64,000 bases of DNA, from the NCBI GenBank assembly GCA_963743285.1, contig CAVUPF010000003.1:62001-126000 (forward strand), read 5' to 3'. Within the stretch, counting starts at the first letter, position 1. Each line of letters opens with the position of its first letter. Shown here in pieces: positions 54,421 through 62,228 of this stretch. The notes beneath the pieces are model-generated. The model was not told the DNA's origin, ran no database searches, and saw only the letters and a program-made list of their open reading frames with translations. The DNA comes from CAVUPF01 sp963743285. GTDB lineage: Bacteria; Actinomycetota; Thermoleophilia; Solirubrobacterales; 70-9. The position numbers and the translations under genes were made by a program.

Positions 54421-55650
54421 TCAGAGCCCGGAGCGAAGCAACCCGAGCTGACTCTCGATCGTTGCAAGCAGCGCTGCGGGCACTCCATCGGTCTCCTGAC
54501 GGGCAGCCGCGATTGCCGCAGGGGCGTTGTCCAAGACGCTGCTGACGATCTCCGTTGCAAGTCTTCGGGACAAACCCCAGCGCGCCGCCTCATTGACGAT
54601 CCGCTCGCCGGTCACGCGATCGGTTCGTTGACCGCTGTCGATCGACATCGCGAGCCGCTTGTCGCCGTAATGCAGGGTGCTGATCAGGTCATACAGCGGG
54701 GTCACAGTGAGCACTCCCGAGCCGTGGTGGAGCAGCGAGAAGTTCTTCCCGTGGGCATCGCCATTCCCGAGAAGGACGTTCAGGGTGACCGCCTGCAGCA
54801 ACCGCTCCAGGGATCCCGGCGCGGCGAAGGACTGCAGGATGTCGGCGACCGCCCGCAGGGATGGCCCGCCGTTCCCCTCGTACTTCGTTTCCGGCGGCGT
54901 GCCCGTAGCCTGGCAGAAGTCCTCCTGGTGGATGCGCTGGACGGAGCCGTCCGGGCCGACTTCGCGGTCATAGCGCTCGATGACGATCAGCTTGCGGCCC
55001 GCGACCTCGGTCGTCTCGACCTTGGCGACGTCGAGCCCCAGGTGCTTTGCCAGCCTCATGCAGAACGCCTCGTTCTCCACGGTCTGGGGGTAGGCCGAAA
55101 TCTCAGGCTTCAGAATGTGCGTGGAGGGCGTGCCGTCTACTGGGCGCCCCCATGATCCATCCGGCATCCGGGTGAGCAGCAGCTTTTCCTGGACACCGGC
55201 GAGCGAGACGCGAACTCTCCCACCGGCCCCAAGGGGGGCGCTGCGCAGGTTGCTCACAATCTCGTCAATCTCGGCGGCGCTCAGCGGCTCTGCGGTGGTG
55301 GTCATCGGCTGTGGGGGCGGGGGGTTGTCGGCAGGTTGGACCACGAGTGCACCGGCGCAGTCGCGGCCAAGGGCTTGGATCAAGCCGTACGTATCGACCG
55401 GGCTGACGCCGACATCTCGGGCGATCGACTGGCGGAACTCTCCCTCCGGCAGCAGACCGTCGAGGAACGCGCGGACGACACCTTGCGGATATTTGCGGTT
55501 GGCGACCGGGAGTGAGAGGGAGAGCAGAGGCGTCCCCAGGTCGTAGCGGCCCAGTGCCTCGTCGGTGTAAGCAAGACGGGGCCGGCCGCGTACGCGCTCA
55601 ATGATCGCCACGCGATTCCCGTAGAGCCAGACCGCCAGCTCGTCTGCCAC
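54421..55650 (-). CDS. hipA: HipA-type serine/threonine kinase toxin
   Basis: The GTG at 55650 overlaps the hipB stop (TAGTGG) and gives 409 residues. HipA features: RVSLAGVQEKLLL near residue 140 (ATP loop), STHILKPE near 165, LIVIERYDR near 215, the catalytic NVLLGNGDAHGKNFSLLH near 288 and VTPLYDLIST. HipA kinases phosphorylate tRNA synthetases to slow growth; HipB keeps them inactive and represses the operon. Confidence 0.93.
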   Translation of the reverse strand: MADELAVWLYGNRVAIIERVRGRPRLAYTDEALGRYDLGTPLLSLSLPVANRKYPQGVVRAFLDGLLPEGEFRQSIARDVGVSPVDTYGLIQALGRDCAGALVVQPADNPPPPQPMTTTAEPLSAAEIDEIVSNLRSAPLGAGGRVRVSLAGVQEKLLLTRMPDGSWGRPVDGTPSTHILKPEISAYPQTVENEAFCMRLAKHLGLDVAKVETTEVAGRKLIVIERYDREVGPDGSVQRIHQEDFCQATGTPPETKYEGNGGPSLRAVADILQSFAAPGSLERLLQAVTLNVLLGNGDAHGKNFSLLHHGSGVLTVTPLYDLISTLHYGDKRLAMSIDSGQRTDRVTGERIVNEAARWGLSRRLATEIVSSVLDNAPAAIAAARQETDGVPAALLATIESQLGLLRSGL

Positions 55651-55907
55651 TACCAGTCCGCCCGATCGAGCGTCATCCGCACGCCGAGCTGCCGCAAAAC
55701 CCGGAGGACCCGCTTCACCTGCTCGGTCTCCTTGCCGCTCTCCAGTTCCGAGAGGTAGCTCCGCTGGATGCCGGCCGTCTCGGCCAGCTGCGCCTGTGTA
55801 AGGCCGGCCTCTCTCCGGTAATGGCGGATCGCCTCTCCCAGCGAGGCGGCGGAGTAGATCCGGAACGGTCCTCCAGGGACATGCCCCATGCTGTCTGCTG
55901 TCGACAT
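55650..55907 (-). CDS. hipB: HipB-type XRE antitoxin/repressor
   Basis: The ATG at 55907 gives 85 residues (an ATG at 55889 is an alternative). A Cro/CI helix-turn-helix (LGEAIRHYRREAGLTQAQLAETAGIQRSYLSELESGKE) fills residues 20-60. It precedes hipA with a one-base stop/start overlap. Three palindromes lie immediately upstream, probable binding sites. Confidence 0.9.
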   Translation of the reverse strand: MSTADSMGHVPGGPFRIYSAASLGEAIRHYRREAGLTQAQLAETAGIQRSYLSELESGKETEQVKRVLRVLRQLGVRMTLDRADW

Positions 55908-55911
55908 TTGC

Positions 55912-55969
55912 CGACATTGTAGCAATGTCGTGATATCTCGACACTCTCTAACAGTCGGGATATCCCGAC
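55912..55969. promoter_or_regulatory. Three palindromic operators upstream of hipBA
   Basis: CGACATTGTAGCAATGTCG (8-3-8, 55912-55930), TGTCGTGATATCTCGACA (imperfect, 55926-55943) and GTCGGGATATCCCGAC (perfect, 55954-55969) stand side by side. The latter two share a TGTCG-N-GATATC-N-CGACA plan, as expected for cooperative HipB binding. Confidence 0.7.
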
Positions 55970-56200
55970 ACAGCGAGCGTCCCGACGATCGGCTTTCTAC
56001 CGTCGAAATCGACGCCCAAGCGGCAAAAAGCTCACCGAGCACGTCAAGGCGAAGACGGCCTGCAAGGCCAGAAGAAGCGGTCAAGGCGCCATAAGGCCAA
56101 GCGCCGCCACCACGGCATGCTTTGCGCCTCGGATAGCCCAGCGTGATGATCCCCTGGTAGCAGTCGACTGAACGTCCGCCAGCTCCGCTACAAGGTCTTG

Positions 56201-56923
56201 ATGATCGACGACGAGTTGATCGAGAGCGTCCGTGAGCTCCGCGCCCGGGGCTTATCTCCGAAGGAGATCGCCCGTAGCCTTGGGGTGCGGCCGGCCGCGG
56301 TCGCGAAGCTAGTCCGGAAGGTCGCCGCCGAGCGGGACGCTGCGAGTCCTGGTGCCGATGTCGTTGAATGTTGGGTCAACGTCGGGTGGAGCACCGGTCT
56401 GTCGATCGCAGGGCACCCCGACTGGCGCGATCCCGGCGCCGATGGCGGCACAGAGGGTCTCGTCAGCGCGATTGTCGCCCGTCGGCGGCGCCACCGACAC
56501 AGTGCCACCGTGTGCGTCTACCTCGTCGACGCCTACTGTCTCGGGGTGAAGAACGTGATCGGCCCGAATCAGATGAAGGATCAGGCGTTGCGCCGGTTTA
56601 CCGACCACGTCTTCAGCGCCTACGAGGCGCCGCCCGTGTCGGCTCCGATTGAGCTCGTGCGTGACCTCGTGCTGGGAGCGGCCGAGTACGCCCAAGGGCT
56701 TGGCTTCGCTCCACATCCCGACTTCGAGCAGGCTCGCGAGCACCTCGGCCCGTGGAGCGGAACTAGCGCGATCACGTTCGGATGCGATGGAAAGCCAAAC
56801 TACATCGAGGGTCCCTACGACGATCCCAGTCACGTCCTTGGCACCCTGCGCCGCGCGGTCGGGCGCGATGGCTTTGACCTCACGGTCGGGGTCGATATCG
56901 ACGGGCTGCGCATGACGGGTTGA
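56201..56923 (+). CDS. HTH-containing hypothetical protein, 240 residues
   Basis: An N-terminal resolvase-like helix-turn-helix (IESVRELRARGLSPKEIARSLGVRPAAVAKLVRK) occupies residues 7-42. The rest is a conserved-looking alpha/beta domain (ATVCVYLVDAYCLGVKNVIGPNQM, FEQAREHLGPW, FGCDGKPNYIEGPYDDPS) without a nameable family. It is monocistronic; function unknown. Confidence 0.65.
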   Translation: MIDDELIESVRELRARGLSPKEIARSLGVRPAAVAKLVRKVAAERDAASPGADVVECWVNVGWSTGLSIAGHPDWRDPGADGGTEGLVSAIVARRRRHRHSATVCVYLVDAYCLGVKNVIGPNQMKDQALRRFTDHVFSAYEAPPVSAPIELVRDLVLGAAEYAQGLGFAPHPDFEQAREHLGPWSGTSAITFGCDGKPNYIEGPYDDPSHVLGTLRRAVGRDGFDLTVGVDIDGLRMTG

Positions 56924-57187
56924 GGCTCGTCCGCTGTTTCTCGCGTCGCCGTGACGGTCGAGAACCCAACCGCCACCTACGCGTCGCCGGCGATCTGAGT
57001 GTCTATTCCTCTTCAAAGTCGCCTGTCAGGGCCTCGAATCGCCCGCAAGATGCCGACGAAGGGTGAAGGGATGATCGAGCCTGACGGATTTTTCCCGATC
57101 GGATCACGCTGCCGACGGGGAGTGCGTCGACCCACCTTGCAACCTCATAGGTGAGCTTGCGACCTACTCGTCAAGGTCCGAGACCTG

Positions 57188-57298
57188 ATGGCCCGAGAGA
57201 GACACGCGGACGAGTTCCCGGCGTACCTGGAGAAGGTCCGAGAGGCGCAGAAGTCGACGCGCAACCTAATGAGGCTGCTCACGGATCTCGAAGGCTAG
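57188..57298 (+). pseudogene. Short C-terminal remnant (36 codons), possibly of a SWIM zinc-finger protein
   Basis: ERHADEFPAYLEKVREAQ..NLMRLLTDLEG is a helical tail of the kind that ends SWIM-domain proteins. No zinc-binding part remains nearby. The assignment is tentative. Confidence 0.3.
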
Positions 57299-57306
57299 CG
57301 CCCGGC

Positions 57307-57696
57307 TCAGCCCAGCTCGCCGAGCAGCTCGACGACGCGACGCTCGATCTCCGCCCGGGTGGCGCGGACCTCGGCCAGCGGGCGGCCCTTGGGATCGGCG
57401 AGGTCCCAGTCGAGGTAGCGCTTGCCGGGGATGTAGGGGCACTCGTCACCGCAGCCCATCGTCACGACGATGTCCGCCCATTTGGCGTCCTCGTCAGTGA
57501 GCTTTCGCGGCAGCCGCGTCGAGAGGTCGATCCCGATCTCGTGCATCGCCTCGACCACCTCGGGGTGGAGGCGGTCGCCAGGAGCCGTTCCCGCCGAGCG
57601 GGCTTGATGGCGGCCGGCTGCGTCGCGGGCGAAGAGCGCCTCGCTCATCTGCGAGCGCCCGGCATTGTGGAGGCAGACGAAGAGGACCCGAGCCAT
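57307..57696 (-). CDS. arsC: Arsenate reductase, low-molecular-weight phosphatase type
   Basis: The 129-residue product starts ARVLFVCLHNAGRSQM, with the P-loop CxxxxxRS nucleophile Cys near residue 8, and carries VTMGCGDECPYIPGKRYLDWDLADP (further Cys and catalytic Asp), typical of thioredoxin- or mycothiol-coupled ArsC. It reduces arsenate to arsenite. Its start overlaps the aquaporin stop, last gene of the arsR-aqp-arsC operon. Confidence 0.93.
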   Translation of the reverse strand: MARVLFVCLHNAGRSQMSEALFARDAAGRHQARSAGTAPGDRLHPEVVEAMHEIGIDLSTRLPRKLTDEDAKWADIVVTMGCGDECPYIPGKRYLDWDLADPKGRPLAEVRATRAEIERRVVELLGELG

Positions 57697-58439
57697 CAAC
57701 CCTCCCCAGCCACCGCCGCTGACGAGGCCATCTCCTCCGCCCGGGCAGCGTCTTCGGCCGCTGGGCTTGGCCACTGCTCGCCGCGCACCAGCTGGTAGGC
57801 GAAGGCGCCGAGGGCCGCGCCGGCGATCGGGGCAAGGATGTAGATCCAGAGGTCGTGAAGTTCGCCGGAGACGAGGGCAGGGCCGATCGAGCGGGCAGGG
57901 TTCATCGAGGCGCCGGTGATCGGGCCGCCGAAGAGGGCGTCGAGGCCGATCACGCCGCCGATCGCGATCGGCGCCCCGGCGCCGACCGCGCGGGTGTCGG
58001 TCGCCACGGCCATGATCGTGAACATCAGGAAGGCGGTGAGCACCGCCTCGTAGGCAAGGGCGCTGCCGGTGCCGACCGTTGGCAGCGTGGTGCCGAGCGC
58101 TGCCGGCTGACTCGGCCAGATCGCCGCCAGCAGAGCGGCGGCGGCGATCGCGCCGAGCAGCTGGGCGCAAATGTAGGCGAGCGCCTCGCGGGCCGGGAAG
58201 TGGCGGGTCAGGGTGAAGGCGAGGGTCACCGAGGGGTTGAGGTGGGCCCCAGAGAGGTGGCCGGTCGCGTAGACCATCGCCATGATCACCAAGCCGAAGA
58301 CGAGGGCGATGCCGACCGTGCCAAGGGTGCCGGGGTGCTCGGCCTCGGTGATAATCGCGCCGCAGCCGGCGAAGACAAGGGTGAAGGCGCCGATCGCCTC
58401 GGCGGCGGCGCGGCGGGGGAGGTCGGGGCGAGCGCTCAT
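57696..58439 (-). CDS. Aquaporin/glycerol-channel family (arsenite channel, AqpS-like)
   Basis: The 247-residue MIP-family protein has six membrane segments and the two pore motifs HLNPSVT (first NPA box, altered to NPS) and SMNPARS. Between arsR and arsC such channels let arsenite leave the cell, replacing an ArsB/Acr3 pump, as shown for AqpS in other bacteria. The altered first box may change selectivity. Confidence 0.88.
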   Translation of the reverse strand: MSARPDLPRRAAAEAIGAFTLVFAGCGAIITEAEHPGTLGTVGIALVFGLVIMAMVYATGHLSGAHLNPSVTLAFTLTRHFPAREALAYICAQLLGAIAAAALLAAIWPSQPAALGTTLPTVGTGSALAYEAVLTAFLMFTIMAVATDTRAVGAGAPIAIGGVIGLDALFGGPITGASMNPARSIGPALVSGELHDLWIYILAPIAGAALGAFAYQLVRGEQWPSPAAEDAARAEEMASSAAVAGEG

Positions 58440-58447
58440 CTCTTTGC

Positions 58448-58837
58448 TCAGCAGCAGGCGGGCGGCGCGGAGGCTCGGTGCTGGCGCGCCTGGGCAGCGA
58501 CGCTCGCCGGCGCTGAGAAGACCTGGCGGACCGCGTCAAGCGCCCCAGGCACGAGGCTGAAGTAGCTGTAGGTGCCGCGGGCCTCGCGCTCGATGAGCCC
58601 CGCTTCGACCAGCCGCTTGAGGTGGTGGCTGACGGTCCCCTGGGAGAGGCCGAGCAGCGGCTGCACCTCACAGACGCAGACCGGCTCGCCGCCCGCCCGC
58701 AGCAGCAGGTTGACGATCCGCAGCCGGTGGCGGTCGGAGAGTGCCTTCAGCACCGCCTCGATCTCGGCAGCCCGCCGCTCGGGGAGCGAGGAGCCGGCCA
58801 GCGGGGTGCAGCACTCGATCACAGCCAGCTCGGGCAC
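58448..58837 (-). CDS. arsR: ArsR/SmtB-family arsenic-responsive repressor
   Basis: The 129-residue product has a winged helix (VLKALSDRHRLRIVNLLLRAGG) with the metalloid site CVCEV near residue 53 and recognition helix LSQGTVSHHLKRLVEAGLIE. Further cysteines occur at the N-terminus (ECC) and C-terminus (ACC). It represses the ars operon until arsenite binds. A palindrome lies just upstream. Confidence 0.93.
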   Translation of the reverse strand: MPELAVIECCTPLAGSSLPERRAAEIEAVLKALSDRHRLRIVNLLLRAGGEPVCVCEVQPLLGLSQGTVSHHLKRLVEAGLIEREARGTYSYFSLVPGALDAVRQVFSAPASVAAQARQHRASAPPACC

Positions 58838-58854
58838 GGTGGGAGCCTAGCAGC

Positions 58855-58878
58855 ATTCATTGATGAAATTCGATGAAT
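58855..58878. promoter_or_regulatory. Candidate ArsR operator
   Basis: A 24-base imperfect palindrome with outer arms ATTCAT and ATGAAT, 18 bases before the arsR start. Confidence 0.65.
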
Positions 58879-58916
58879 GAGACAAAGGCTGATCTGATTG
58901 AGAAGATGGGCGTCTC

Positions 58917-59259
58917 ATGTCGCCGCGAAGTCGACATCCGACACTGCGAACCCAGAACGGTCATCGAACAGCCGAGCTGCGCAGCCTGGCTTTTCACCGC
59001 CTTGTTGCCGAGCGTCTGGATACGAACCTGCTCGATTGCGCCCGGGCGCGGGTGGCCGGCTGGCTGGCTGGCGATGGCCCGGTTGATCACCGCTGGGCTG
59101 AAAGGTGGCAGGAGCTCCTGGATCTCCCTGCCACGGAGATCAAGCGCCGCTTGACTGAGGACAGCGAGCAGATGCGGGATTCTGCGCCAGAGCACGCCGT
59201 TCGCTGGAGCGCTAAGCGAAACTGAGCGACGGAGGATCCTTCGGGAGGTGCGCTGAGGT
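58917..59259 (+). pseudogene. Antitoxin-like helical protein, frameshifted near its end
   Basis: The product reads LRSLAFHRLVAERLDTNLLDCARARVAGWL..RWAERWQELLDLPATEIKRRLTEDSEQMRD. One extra base near 59180 must be removed to continue LRQSTPFAGALSETERRRILREVR to a stop that overlaps the next gene. This pattern is that of the helical partner of DUF6036 nucleotidyltransferase systems. As read, the end is scrambled (SAPEHAVRWSAKRN). Confidence 0.7.
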
Positions 59260-59809
59260 GCGCCGCCAGGATCTTGAGCACATCATTCGTGCGGCGGCCG
59301 AGGTGACCGACGACCGAGAGATCGTCATCGTCGGCAGTCAGGCGATTCTTGGTGAGTATCCGAATGCCCCAGATCGATTGCTGCTCTCGCCTGAGGCAGA
59401 TGTCTTTCCGCGTCATCGTCCCGAGGAAGTCAACGAGATCGATGGAGCTCTCGGCGAGGGCAGCATGTTCCACGACACTCACGGCTACTACGCCCATGGA
59501 GTTGGCATCGAGACGGCAACTTTGCCTTCCGGTTGGGAAGAGCGATTGGTGTCGATTCGAAACGACAACACTCGCCAGGCAACCGGTTTGTGTCTGGAGA
59601 AGCATGACCTGATGCTCTCGAAGCTGGCCGCTGGACGTGAAAAGGACTACGAGTTCGTGGAGACCGCACTGCGAGAGGGCTTGGTCGACCCGCGCATCCT
59701 TCGAGAGCGAGTCGCCGCGATGCCTCTGCCACCGCAACGTCTCGATGAGCTTAAGCTCGCCCTCGAGGGACGGCTCAGGCGTATGGAGGAGGATGGAGTC
59801 GATGCCTGA
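59258..59809 (+). CDS. DUF6036-type nucleotidyltransferase (toxin-antitoxin family)
   Basis: A GTG after the partner's stop gives 183 residues. The fold is indicated by IVIVGSQAILGEY near residue 20 and EADVFPRH near 47 (the two-metal Asp site), then GYYAHGVGIETATLPSGWEERLV and CLEKHDLMLSKLAAGREKDYEFV. These proteins are related to AbiEii/MNT nucleotidyltransferases of toxin-antitoxin or defence systems. The adjacent decayed partner leaves its state unclear. Confidence 0.8.
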   Translation: MRRQDLEHIIRAAAEVTDDREIVIVGSQAILGEYPNAPDRLLLSPEADVFPRHRPEEVNEIDGALGEGSMFHDTHGYYAHGVGIETATLPSGWEERLVSIRNDNTRQATGLCLEKHDLMLSKLAAGREKDYEFVETALREGLVDPRILRERVAAMPLPPQRLDELKLALEGRLRRMEEDGVDA

Positions 59810-59845
59810 CTGCTTGCCCAGGCTCTGAGCCTTCGAATTCCGTAG

Positions 59846-60241
59846 GACGAGATCGAGGGCAGCCTCGGCGACGGTTCGTATTTCGATGCGACCTTCGGCT
59901 ACTACGCACACGCCGTCGGCCCGGAGACGGCAACTGCACCTTCGGGCTGGGAGCGGCGGCTGGTCCCGATCCAGAACGAGAACACCGGCGGAGCGACGGG
60001 CTGGTGCCTTGAGGTCCACGATCTGCTGCTGTCCAAGTGTGTTGCGGGCCGGGAACGCGATTGGGAGTTTGTCGAGGGGGCGCTTCGCGATCGCCTCGCC
60101 GACCCGGAGGAGCTCCGGCGGCGAGTGGCCGATCTGCCGCTAGGAGATGAAGTGCAGCTGGAAGCTGTCGTGCGCATGGTGGAGGGCGTCATCGAGCGGT
60201 CTGAGTCGAAGGGGCCTTATCCTTCGCCATCCGAGCGATGA
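59846..60241 (+). pseudogene. Second, truncated DUF6036 copy
   Basis: The frame from DEIEGSLGDGSYFDATFGYYAHAVGPETATAPSGWERRL to the stop at 60241 is clearly similar to residues ~65-180 of the preceding protein. The catalytic N-terminal third with GSQ and the metal-binding Asp is gone, with a stop right before it. Its end overlaps the fluoride riboswitch. Confidence 0.8.
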
Positions 60242-60284
60242 GGCTCGCTCCATAACCGTGGCTCGGCCGCTGATGGCCTCTACC
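60232..60284 (+). ncRNA. Fluoride (crcB) riboswitch aptamer
   Basis: GCGATGAGGCTCGC, ATAACCG and GCTGATGGCCTCTACC appear in the order and spacing of the crcB motif, followed by the crcB operon 34 bases downstream. Compared with the consensus (GCGATGG..TCGCC, AACCGC, CTGATGxCxCCTAC) only minor differences are seen. Confidence 0.82.
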
Positions 60285-60317
60285 AACGTCCACCGACGCT
60301 GATAGGAGGTTCTTGCA

Positions 60318-60722
60318 ATGCAGCTGCCGCGACTCGACCGCCGTGAGCTGGTGGCCATCTACGTCGGTGGGGTCCTCGGCGCACTTGTCCGGGTGGGACT
60401 GGCGGAGGCCGCGCCTACCGCTGCCGGCGCCTGGCCGTGGGCGACCTTCGCGGTCAACATGGCGGGAGCGCTGGCGCTCGGGTACATCGTCACCCGTCTG
60501 CAGGAGCGCTTGCCGCCGTCCAGCTATCGGCGCCCCCTGCTCGGAACGGGCTTCTGCGGGGCGCTGACCACCTTCTCCACTCTCCAGCTCGAGTTGTTCG
60601 GGATGCTCGACTCGGGACGGCTCGGACTCGCCGCCGCCTACGCCGCCGCGACGATCGCCGGCGGCTTCGTCTGTGTCCACCTGGCGACCGCGGCGGTGCG
60701 GCGGACGAGGATGGGGCGATGA
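60318..60722 (+). CDS. crcB: Fluoride channel CrcB/Fluc, subunit 1
   Basis: The ATG follows AGGAGG. The 134-residue membrane protein has four helices and the Fluc signatures GGVLGALVRVGL, WATFAVNMAGALALGY and GTGFCGALTTFSTLQLE (the Phe-box/Na-site region). It exports fluoride as a dual-topology or heterodimeric channel; two adjacent genes suggest a heterodimer. It overlaps the second crcB by ATGA and follows a fluoride riboswitch. Confidence 0.95.
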   Translation: MQLPRLDRRELVAIYVGGVLGALVRVGLAEAAPTAAGAWPWATFAVNMAGALALGYIVTRLQERLPPSSYRRPLLGTGFCGALTTFSTLQLELFGMLDSGRLGLAAAYAAATIAGGFVCVHLATAAVRRTRMGR

Positions 60723-61084
60723 GCGCGACGACCTGGATCGCCGTCGCCCTGCTCGGCGGCGCCGCGGCGATCGCCCGCTTCCTGCTCGATGCGGCACTCG
60801 CCGAGCGCGTCGCGGGGCCGTTCCCGGTCGGCACCCTCGCCGTCAATCTCAGCGGCGCAGTGGTCCTCGGCCTCCTTGCCGGCGCCGCTCTGCACGGAGT
60901 CGCGCTGACCATCGTCGCCGGCGGCGGCCTCGGCTCCTACACGACCTTCTCGACCTGGATGTTCGAGTCGCACCGACTTGGGGAGGCAGGGCGCGCTGAG
61001 CTGCTCTGGCTCAACCTCGGCCTCGCCCTGGTCGCCGGCCTGGCGGCTCTGGCCCTCGGCCACTGGCTGGGAGGCGCGCTATGA
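60719..61084 (+). CDS. crcB: Fluoride channel CrcB/Fluc, subunit 2
   Basis: The 121-residue protein has the same plan: GGAAAIARFLLDAAL, FPVGTLAVNLSGAVVLGLL and GGGLGSYTTFSTWMFES, with four membrane helices. It starts within the stop of the first crcB and overlaps the DUF190 gene by four bases, so all three are translationally coupled. Confidence 0.95.
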   Translation: MSATTWIAVALLGGAAAIARFLLDAALAERVAGPFPVGTLAVNLSGAVVLGLLAGAALHGVALTIVAGGGLGSYTTFSTWMFESHRLGEAGRAELLWLNLGLALVAGLAALALGHWLGGAL

Positions 61085-62169
61085 GCGGGCTCCCGGCCGG
61101 CGCCGCGGAAGAGGCGCTGAAGCTCACCTTCTACTTCGGTGAGCACGACCGCCATCGCGGCCGCTTCCTCTCGGAGGCGATCCTCGACCTCTTCGAGCGG
61201 CGCGAGCTGGCGAGCAGCGTCCTGCTGCGCGGCGCCGAGGGGTTTGGGGCGGGACAGCGGCTGCAGACCGACCGCCTGCTCTCCCTCTCCGAGGACCTGC
61301 CGCTCATCGCGGTCGCCGTCGATCGTCGCGCGCGGATCGAACCCGCCGCGGCTGAGCTGGTGGAGATCGTCGGGGACGGCCTCCTCACCCTGGAGCGCGC
61401 CCGCTTCGCCGCTGCCGATCGTCGCCCCGACCAGGAGCCCCACCAAGAGGTGAAACTGACCGTCTACACCGGCCGCGGGGAACGGCTGGGCGCCGCGCCC
61501 GCCAACGTCGGTGTGGTCGAGGCGCTGCACCGGCACGGGGTTGCGGGCGCCACCGTCTTGCTCGGCGTTGACGGCACCGCGCGGGGCAAGCGCCTGCGGG
61601 CCCGCTTCTTCGCCGCCAATGCCGGCGTGCCGGCGATGACGATCGCGGTCGGCGAGCGGGGCCGGATCGCCACTGCTCTCGCTCAGCTGGATGACTCCCT
61701 GGAGCGCCCCCTCGCCACCCTGGAGGCGATCCGCGTCTGCCGCCGCGACGGCCGCGCGCTCGCCCGCCCCCGGCCGTTACCCGACGGGGAGGAGTCGGGA
61801 CTTGGCGTCTGGACGAAGCTAATGGTCTACTGCTCAGAGCGCTCCGAGCACCAGGGCCGCGCCCTGCACCTGGAGCTGATCCGCCGCCTGCGGGCCGAGG
61901 GGGCGGCGGGAGCCACCGCGCTGCGCGGCGTCTGGGGCTATCACGGCGACCACGCCCCGCACGGCGACCGTCTGGCGGCTCTGCGCCGCCACGTCCCGAT
62001 CGTCACGGTCATTGTCGACGCGCCCTCACGCTGTGAGCGCTGGTTCGAGATCGCTGCCGAGCTGACCGAGGAGACCGGGCTGCTGACCAGCGAGACCGTG
62101 CCGGCCCTGCGGATCAGCGGTCCCGGCGGCCACCTCGAGGGCGGCCTGCGCCTCGCCGGTCCGCTCTAG
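61081..62169 (+). CDS. DUF190 protein with three tandem domains
   Basis: The 362-residue product contains three DUF190 units starting with LKLTFYFGEHDRHRG (residue ~14), VKLTVYTGRGERLGA (~123) and TKLMVYCSERSEHQG (~243), each with a GA[TS]xLRG-like motif (SSVLLRGAEGFG, GATVLLGVDG, GATALRGVWGYHG). DUF190 resembles PII-like small regulators and is often found beside crcB. The triple fusion is uncommon for the family. The role in fluoride handling is inferred from operon position only. Confidence 0.87.
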   Translation: MSGLPAGAAEEALKLTFYFGEHDRHRGRFLSEAILDLFERRELASSVLLRGAEGFGAGQRLQTDRLLSLSEDLPLIAVAVDRRARIEPAAAELVEIVGDGLLTLERARFAAADRRPDQEPHQEVKLTVYTGRGERLGAAPANVGVVEALHRHGVAGATVLLGVDGTARGKRLRARFFAANAGVPAMTIAVGERGRIATALAQLDDSLERPLATLEAIRVCRRDGRALARPRPLPDGEESGLGVWTKLMVYCSERSEHQGRALHLELIRRLRAEGAAGATALRGVWGYHGDHAPHGDRLAALRRHVPIVTVIVDAPSRCERWFEIAAELTEETGLLTSETVPALRISGPGGHLEGGLRLAGPL

Positions 62170-62228
62170 AGCCAGCTGCAGGCCCGCAATTTGCGCCGTC
62201 CGCCCCCCTCTTTACCGTGGATTGTGCG

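Noticed and set aside
57696..58671. N-terminal extension of arsenate reductase into a 454-residue protein
   Set aside because: The extension is antisense-like shadow sequence in the frame of the aquaporin and arsR genes; ArsC starts at 57696.
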